Origin: UBA8444 sp964003875
GTDB lineage: Bacteria > Bacteroidota > Bacteroidia > Flavobacteriales > UBA7312
Direction of reading: 5' to 3'
Length of the DNA: 11,539 nucleotides
Assembly (NCBI GenBank): GCA_964003875.1
Contig: CAXFLH010000044.1
Location: 1-11,539 of the forward strand
Each line of letters opens with the position of its first letter. Within the stretch, counting starts at the first letter, position 1. The translations under genes and the position numbers were made by a program. The notes under the pieces were generated by a model. The model made no database searches. It saw nothing but the letters and a program-made list of their open reading frames with translations, and had not been told where the DNA came from. Below, one piece after another: positions 7,523 through 11,539 of this stretch.

Positions 7523-7945
7523 TCAAATCCAAATAAGTGTCAAAAGAAAAGACCACCCTAAAACTGATGCAAACAAAACAGGTAAAGTCCTTTTCTTGTT
7601 GGGGAAAAAGTGAAGTGCAATAAATGTACCAATAGGTATTGAAAAAAAGATTGGAGTTAATAATGCAATGCCGAACAAACCATACTTTCTAGCTGCTTTT
7701 ACAGCAATTATTTTTTTAAAATTTTTTTTCTTTTTTGCATTATAATCAAATGGGTAAAAACGATAGTAGATTTTTAGAACTACTTTTCTAAATTTTGCGA
7801 AAACAATAACTCCCATTACCCCACCTACACAACTGAAGATAAAGGTTTCCCAAAATGAAAAATCATACTGAACAGCCAAAGGTATAGCTAAGAAGAATTT
7901 AATACCTCCTAACAATAAAACTGAAATGAATTGAATGAGTTGCAT
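7523..7945 (-). CDS. 140-residue integral membrane protein, unknown function
   Basis: Small membrane protein with about four hydrophobic segments (residues 5-25, 32-50, 88-112 and 119-139). Between the second and third is a strongly basic stretch (about 51-87, including KKKKNFKK at 71-78) that probably faces the cytoplasm. The segment KYGLFGIALLTPIFFSIPIG (88-107) has the Gly/Pro-rich look of re-entrant or paired half-helices found in small DedA-like or 'small multidrug export' membrane proteins, but I cannot place it firmly in either. It starts at the ATG 7945 after the divergent spacer and ends one base before the HAD gene start, so the two are co-transcribed. Nothing suggests a shared pathway with the phosphatase. 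The homopolymer-rich stretch 7700-7735 codes for the lysine-rich loop and does not break the frame. Confidence 0.78.
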   Translation of the reverse strand: MQLIQFISVLLLGGIKFFLAIPLAVQYDFSFWETFIFSCVGGVMGVIVFAKFRKVVLKIYYRFYPFDYNAKKKKNFKKIIAVKAARKYGLFGIALLTPIFFSIPIGTFIALHFFPNKKRTLPVLFASVLGWSFLLTLIWI

Positions 7946-7965
7946 ATGGTTTGTCTAGGTTTTAT

Positions 7966-7992
7966 TAAAATTACTAACACAAATTTCGACAA
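7966..7992 (-). promoter_or_regulatory. weak candidate promoter for the membrane-protein/HAD pair
   Basis: Read on the minus strand, TTG at 7992-7990 is followed after 16 bases by TAATTTTA at 7973-7966, a one-mismatch version of TAnnTTTG. Transcription would start roughly 15 bases before the ATG at 7945. The region is so AT-rich that such matches arise by chance, so this is tentative. Confidence 0.22.
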
Positions 7993-8062
7993 TTTATTAC
8001 AAAAAAATGATGACATCAATCATAAAATTAAGGATTTATTAGAGAATGGAGATTTATTATTT

Positions 8063-8070
8063 TACTTTTG
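8063..8070 (+). promoter_or_regulatory. candidate -7 promoter box (TACTTTTG) for the YHS gene
   Basis: TACTTTTG matches the Bacteroidota -7 consensus TAnnTTTG exactly and ends 27 bases before the ATG at 8098, a distance that fits a short leader. No obvious TTTG element is found at the expected upstream position. The same octamer occurs on the other strand in front of radC (11438-11431). Confidence 0.42.
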
Positions 8071-8097
8071 GTGGAAATTCATTGATATGATTTTAAA

Positions 8098-8550
8098 ATG
8101 AAAAAACTGTACATTTTGTTCTTCCTCTTTTTTAGCATTAGTAGTTACTCTCAAAATGAAAATATCTATCTGAACTTAAATAAGAAAAATATAGCCATAG
8201 ATGGCTACGATTTAGTGGCTTACTTTAAACTAAACGATTCAAAAACTGGTAAAAAAGAATTCAAATATACTTACCAGGGAGCGCACTACTTTTTTACTTC
8301 AGAAAGTCACATGCAAAGCTTTAAAATTAACCCTAAAAAGTACCTTCCAAAATTTGGCGGTTGGTGTGCTTTCAGTATGGCTAAAGATGAGAAAAAAGAA
8401 CGGGTAAATCCTAAAAGTTTTTTAATCATTGATGGAGAGTTATATCTATTCTACAAATACTACTTCATCGATAAAAGATATAAGTGGCTAGAAAGTAAAA
8501 GTGACTTAAAGAAACAAGCTGAACAGTATTGGAAAAAGATTACGAATTAA
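8098..8550 (+). CDS. secreted YHS-domain protein
   Basis: A 150-residue exported protein. Residues 1-19 form a signal peptide (KK, a Phe/Leu-rich core, then SSYSQ). The mature part is essentially one YHS-type domain. It runs from AIDGYDLVAYF (33-43), through YQGAHYFFTSESHMQSF with the pattern Y-x-G-x-x-Y-x-F, to NPKKYLPKFGGWCAFSMA (78-95) with the single conserved cysteine C90, and then a strand pair (SFLIIDGELYLFY, 107-119). Periplasmic proteins of this type occur widely in Bacteroidota and Proteobacteria. The YHS fold is linked to metal or metallo-partner roles in other proteins, but the function of this stand-alone form is not established. It has its own promoter-like element and is flanked by minus-strand genes on both sides. 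Its last 11 bases overlap the 3' end of the acyltransferase-like gene. Confidence 0.86.
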   Translation: MKKLYILFFLFFSISSYSQNENIYLNLNKKNIAIDGYDLVAYFKLNDSKTGKKEFKYTYQGAHYFFTSESHMQSFKINPKKYLPKFGGWCAFSMAKDEKKERVNPKSFLIIDGELYLFYKYYFIDKRYKWLESKSDLKKQAEQYWKKITN

Positions 8551-9439
8551 TTCCTATAAAGTTAAGACATCTACGCCATATACTCTGATATATAGTAATA
8601 TATTTAGTTGGCTCAGCTCCGAAGCCTTTATTTCTCCGGGCTACACCATCTAAATTGGAGCCTTCAAAGTCAAAAACAAAACCTCTAAATTTTTCTAGTG
8701 AGAAGATATAATCTAAAAGGAAAAAATAAGCAGATTTTCGTTTTCCTTCTTCATTAGAGTATGAACTCAGTAAATACAATCTTTTGTTATCGTTTATGAC
8801 AAATACAGAACAGCAATTGCCTTGACTTCCCTTGACTGAAAAAATTTCTCCTTTACTAAGTTCTAGAGAAGTATTTATAATGTTAAACTCTAAATCAAAT
8901 TGCTTTAAATTCATAAAACTAGACGCTAAAAGACGTTTATTCTTAGAAAACTGTTTTGCACTGTCTGGCTCAGTAGCAATAGAAAGATTATGCTTATTGG
9001 CACGTCTCAAATTTTTCAAATGACTTTTAGAATAATTAGCTCTTAATTCTTCTATATTTTTATCGAGTGGCAATAGATAGTTTACATTACTCCTTGACAC
9101 ACAAATTGTCGATGAATTATGAGTATTTAAATTGAAGTTAAAATGCAAAATTTCTATAGGAATAGCTGATATAAAGTCATCAACACAATAACTATCTTGT
9201 TTATGAAATACACCTAGCTGCTGACACATAAATGGCTGATATATATATGTTATACCCCACTTTTTTCTTTTGGGTAAAGGCATAACAGCCTCGTAATCGT
9301 TAAGAACTAATGCGTCCCATTGCTCACAAACGATATCCAAATACCAAGACTTAGCATAAACAGAACCATTGACAGACCCAATGATACATTTATCCCACTT
9401 TTCGTAATCAAGATTATTGTATGCTATATATTGAATCAC
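8540..9439 (-). CDS. FemAB/GNAT-like acyltransferase
   Basis: A 299-residue soluble protein with the layout of the FemAB-type branch of the GNAT superfamily, which transfers an acyl or aminoacyl group to cell-envelope or other amino substrates. The first half has a GNAT-like region ending in a basic helix (SKSHLKNLRRANKH, 137-150). The second half contains the predicted acyl-CoA/aminoacyl-tRNA fold, with LYLLSSYSNEEGKRKSAYFF (221-240) and the C-terminal FDFEGSNLDGVARRNKGFGA (256-275), a pattern I recognise from Bacteroidota proteins of this type. The start is GTG at 9439, overlapping the stop of the deacetylase gene (GTGA), so the two are coupled. The neighbour suggests a role in modifying a surface polysaccharide or lipid, but no substrate can be named. 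Its 3' end overlaps the YHS gene, leaving no room for a terminator. Confidence 0.77.
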   Translation of the reverse strand: MIQYIAYNNLDYEKWDKCIIGSVNGSVYAKSWYLDIVCEQWDALVLNDYEAVMPLPKRKKWGITYIYQPFMCQQLGVFHKQDSYCVDDFISAIPIEILHFNFNLNTHNSSTICVSRSNVNYLLPLDKNIEELRANYSKSHLKNLRRANKHNLSIATEPDSAKQFSKNKRLLASSFMNLKQFDLEFNIINTSLELSKGEIFSVKGSQGNCCSVFVINDNKRLYLLSSYSNEEGKRKSAYFFLLDYIFSLEKFRGFVFDFEGSNLDGVARRNKGFGAEPTKYITIYQSIWRRCLNFIGINS

Positions 9440-10734
9440 TTTTTGATGTATTGTAGCATTTGCTCATAAAGGTGAATCCAACCTTTCCATTCTTTATAAT
9501 CACTCCAAGTCTCATTATGCCATAGGGAAATGAAATGCCCATTTACACTTTTAACTTCATCAATAATTAATTGAATTTTACTTAAGGCTTCATTAGGTTG
9601 AGATTTTAGGTAATATTTTAGAGTAGCGTCCATTACTGAAAAAGGATGAACTTTAAGTTTGGTAGATGACTCTACTTCTAAGTCATAAAAATAAAAAGGT
9701 GTACAAATACTAGCTCTAAAACCCAAATGTGCGGCATATCCCATAGTATAATCATCGCTTACAGACAATTCCAATAGGTTTCTATATGTTTTGGGTATTT
9801 CCAACTTTAAAAAATGTTGTCTTGATAACTTTACTTCCTTTTTTAGAATATTTTCTAAACGCTTTTTTTCTATAGATAGTTTATCAAAACTTTTGTTGGA
9901 AGCGAATGAGGGGTGTATTCCTATTTCAGCATAATCTCCCAAATGTTTAATTAACAATTGGAATTTTCTACTGTACACCGAACAGTTTTTATCGTTCAGT
10001 CCATAATCTGCCAACAATACAAAATACACAACATCAATACCATACTTTTCATTCAACTTTAGCTGATATTCAAAAGTATCGTAAGGATCAGGTAATTTAC
10101 CTAATAATACATCTTTCCGTTCCTTTATAGCATCTTTGTCTAGTTGTATAGCCGAACGTACAAAAGAGGCTGTTGTTCTGACAAAACCTTTTTCTAAAAA
10201 GCAATAAGCATTGTCAATATCTATGGTGGATTGATAAGTAAATTGAGGTTTTGGAAACTCTAATGATGGAAATTTTCTTTGGAGAAGTTTTCTAAACTCC
10301 TTAAGCCATAAATTTATAAGAGGACGATGTAAAAAACCATACTTAAAAGCTAAACTTTCTTTAGCCATAAAACGCTCATAATGATCTTTTATGTGTGGTA
10401 AGTATTCTTCGTATCGAGATACTAAATAAAAAGATGCTGAAAATACGTCAAAAGGCAAAAAAGAATCATTGACTTGAAAAAAGATTGGCAATTCACTCCA
10501 TGTATCAAAAATTAACTCCTGATCTAAAATACCTTTTTCAGAAAGTAATCCATACGCTTTTAAAAAACATTCATCTGCTAATTGTTTATTAGAATAATTA
10601 AGTTTAGCACCTTGATGAGAAAGAAAAACTTCAACATCTTCGGTGAGTTGATAATCCATTTTCCAAACCGTATCGAAAATAAGCTGAAAGCTATATTGTA
10701 TTCTACTTGTTATTTTAGGTGTATAAATCAGCAT
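9436..10734 (-). CDS. polysaccharide deacetylase-like protein (DUF7033-type N-terminus)
   Basis: A 432-residue protein in which an N-terminal region (about 1-160) resembling the DUF7033 module of Bacteroidota precedes a NodB-like deacetylase fold. The deacetylase half begins with STIDIDNAY (169-177), where D172 and D174 sit at the position of the catalytic/metal aspartates. EIGIHPSFASN (270-280) supplies H274, SRQHFLKLEIP (304-314) supplies R305 and H307, and SVSDDYTMGY (325-333 region) is followed by GFRAS. SLWHNETW (403-410) near the end supplies H406. Such enzymes typically remove acetyl groups from N-acetylated sugars in envelope polysaccharides. No signal peptide is seen, which favours action on cytoplasmic intermediates, though that is inference. 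The ATG at 10734 follows the radC stop TAG (10737-10735) with no gap, and the end overlaps the acyltransferase gene, so radC, this gene and the next form one operon. Confidence 0.82.
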   Translation of the reverse strand: MLIYTPKITSRIQYSFQLIFDTVWKMDYQLTEDVEVFLSHQGAKLNYSNKQLADECFLKAYGLLSEKGILDQELIFDTWSELPIFFQVNDSFLPFDVFSASFYLVSRYEEYLPHIKDHYERFMAKESLAFKYGFLHRPLINLWLKEFRKLLQRKFPSLEFPKPQFTYQSTIDIDNAYCFLEKGFVRTTASFVRSAIQLDKDAIKERKDVLLGKLPDPYDTFEYQLKLNEKYGIDVVYFVLLADYGLNDKNCSVYSRKFQLLIKHLGDYAEIGIHPSFASNKSFDKLSIEKKRLENILKKEVKLSRQHFLKLEIPKTYRNLLELSVSDDYTMGYAAHLGFRASICTPFYFYDLEVESSTKLKVHPFSVMDATLKYYLKSQPNEALSKIQLIIDEVKSVNGHFISLWHNETWSDYKEWKGWIHLYEQMLQYIKK

Positions 10735-11425
10735 CTAGAGCTTGTATTCGTCTTTAAAGCTAAAGTAAGTGTTTTGCCCCACAATTATATGGTCGATTAT
10801 AGTAATTTCTAATAATTCTGCCGATTTTACTATCTTTTTAGTTAATTTTTTATCACTCTGACTAGATTGTAAATTACCTGACGGGTGATTATGAAATAAT
10901 ATCAATCCATTGGATTTCGAATCTAATTCAGTACTGAATATTAACTCAGGATCGACCAGTGTTGGACTAAAACCTCCTTGACTAATTTTAGTAAAATGTA
11001 AAATACTATTAGAAAGACTTCAATAACATAATCCAAAATTGTTCGTGATTCAAATCATATAAATGATATTTCATGAAATTATAAGCATCTTTACTAGATT
11101 TAATCTTTTTAATTTCTGACTGTTCTAAAGTTTTTCTTTTAGTAAGTTCTGAAGATGTCATAATGCTAATGGCTTTAGCCTGTCCAATACCTTTAAATTG
11201 AGTCAAATCATTGAAAGTCATTTTTGATAAAACTGAAAGTTTGTCACCACATTGCGACAAAATATATTTTGATAAATCTACGGCTAATTGTTTATTATTT
11301 CCAGAACCTATGATTATGGTTATTAGCTCTGCATTACTCAATGATTTAGCTCCTCTTGAAATAAGTTTCTCTCTTGGTCTATCGTCTTCAGACCACGACT
11401 TTATAGATAGTTTCTTATGGCTTAT
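10735..11425 (-). pseudogene. radC: radC (JAMM/MPN-domain protein), frameshifted and without a standard start
   Basis: RadC-family protein (UPF0758), historically tied to DNA repair though its biochemical role is unsettled. The first part reads SIKSWSEDDRPREKL, a helix-hairpin-helix-like FKGIGQAKA, and HEQFWIMLL, then stops at TAA 11011-11009. The rest continues in another frame, through HFTKISQGGFSP and the metal-site motif HNHPSG with the downstream SQSD (H-x-H-P-x-G...D), to the stop TAG at 10737-10735. Dropping the G at 11018 (C on +) restores a family-like LLNLSNS junction and a ~229-residue protein, the normal length. No ATG, GTG or TTG lies in frame just before SHKKLSIKSW: that position is ATA (11425-11423). 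The only in-frame upstream option is a TTG at 11455, which lies inside the rpsT terminator. The motifs are intact, so inactivation is recent, or the sequence has errors. Confidence 0.85.
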
Positions 11426-11430
11426 AAAAA

Positions 11431-11438
11431 CAAAAGTA
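11431..11438 (-). promoter_or_regulatory. candidate -7 promoter box (TACTTTTG) for the radC operon
   Basis: On the minus strand TACTTTTG (11438-11431) matches TAnnTTTG exactly and directly follows the T-run of the rpsT terminator. A TTTG at 11456-11453, within the hairpin, lies 14 bases upstream, which is closer than usual for a -33 box. A start site near 11425 would yield an almost leaderless radC message. This would be the promoter for radC, the deacetylase and the acyltransferase. Confidence 0.38.
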
Positions 11439-11468
11439 AAAAAAAGGCTTCTCAAATGAGAAGCCTTT
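11436..11468 (-). terminator. intrinsic terminator of rpsT
   Basis: On the minus strand an 11-bp perfect stem, AAAGGCTTCTC (11468-11458 region) paired with GAGAAGCCTTT (11453-11443), closes a four-base ATTT loop and is followed by an unbroken T-run down to 11439. It lies 23 bases after the rpsT stop. On the plus strand the hairpin is not followed by T residues, so it acts in one direction. It marks the end of rpsT transcription and the boundary with the radC operon. Confidence 0.88.
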
Positions 11469-11490
11469 AGACATAAAGCCTATAAATCAA

Positions 11491-11539
11491 TTATAAACTA
11501 TTCACATGCTTAGCTAGCTTAGATTTTAAATTGGCAGCT
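11491..11539 (-). CDS. rpsT: 30S ribosomal protein S20, C-terminal end (partial)
   Basis: The last 15 codons read AANLKSKLAKHVNSL followed by TAA (11493-11491). This is the characteristic C-terminus of bacterial S20, a small basic helical protein that binds 16S rRNA early in 30S assembly. The rest of the gene lies beyond the right edge of the window. The reading frame starts at 11538; base 11539 belongs to the preceding codon. A strong intrinsic terminator follows 23 bases downstream, as expected for a highly expressed ribosomal gene. Only 15 residues are visible, but the run A-A-N-L-K-S-K-L is distinctive. Confidence 0.85.
   Translation of the reverse strand, partial: AANLKSKLAKHVNSL

Noticed and set aside
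7946..8097. Small RNA or riboswitch in the divergent spacer
   Set aside because: The 152 bases are AT-rich, with no strong stem-loop and no sequence I recognise. Only promoter-like elements are supportable.
10582..10812. Plus-strand frame across the radC/deacetylase junction
   Set aside because: It is antisense to two recognisable genes and has no family features.
11009..11023. Programmed +1 frameshift as an explanation for the split radC
   Set aside because: The two frames overlap only between 11019 and 11011, and none of the codons there (AAG, TCT, TTC before TAA) lets its tRNA re-pair one base on. RadC is not known to use recoding. A plain insertion is simpler.
11453..11455. TTG at 11455 as the real radC start
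   Set aside because: It lies in the loop and stem of the rpsT terminator, upstream of the likely promoter box, and adds a hydrophobic tail (SLFFTFVFI) that is not part of the family N-terminus.
1..11539. Mobile element, CRISPR, phage or defence island
   Set aside because: No transposase, integrase, terminal inverted repeats, spaced direct repeats, tRNA attachment site or nuclease cluster was seen. Gene content is housekeeping throughout.

Overview
The window is an ordinary-looking, AT-rich stretch of chromosome that reads as a member of the Bacteroidota, most likely a Flavobacteriales-type marine lineage. The support is a short-LID adenylate kinase followed directly by obg and a PAP2 phosphatase; an Obg protein with SKSD in place of NKxD as its G4 motif; a PafA-type alkaline phosphatase; a DUF7033-like polysaccharide deacetylase beside radC; and several copies of the Bacteroidota promoter element TAnnTTTG. 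I assigned the taxon from gene content and motifs only, without any search.

Positions 1-4830 (+ strand) hold a very tightly packed chain: adk, obg, a PAP2-family phosphatase, a 50-residue two-helix membrane peptide, a secreted PafA-like alkaline phosphatase and aroB. Each stop codon overlaps the next start (TAATG, TAATG, ATGA, GTGA, ATGA), which suggests one co-transcribed and translationally coupled unit. After a 27-base gap with a promoter-like TATATTTG, positions 4858-6863 (+) carry an unassigned class I methyltransferase-like protein and aroA. Two shikimate-pathway enzymes, AroB (step 2) and AroA (step 6), therefore flank a protein of unknown role.

Positions 6829-7945 (- strand) hold a YjjG-like HAD phosphatase and, upstream of it, a 140-residue membrane protein. 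They converge on aroA with a 35-base tail overlap. A 152-base divergent spacer (7946-8097) leads to a secreted YHS-domain protein on +, whose tail overlaps that of the next minus-strand gene by 11 bases.

Positions 8540-11539 (- strand), in transcription order from the right, hold the last 15 codons of rpsT (ribosomal protein S20), a strong intrinsic terminator, radC, a polysaccharide deacetylase-like protein and a FemAB/GNAT-like acyltransferase. The radC reading frame is broken. A single extra base near 11018 splits it, and the position where a normal start codon would be expected reads ATA. Both halves otherwise keep the family motifs, so this looks like a recently inactivated gene or a sequence error.

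I see no CRISPR array, insertion sequence, tRNA, integrase or defence-system gene. I did not find a convincing new multi-gene system. The most notable points are the doubly damaged radC, the aroB-methyltransferase-aroA arrangement, the fully overlapping six-gene chain and the small membrane peptide inside it.
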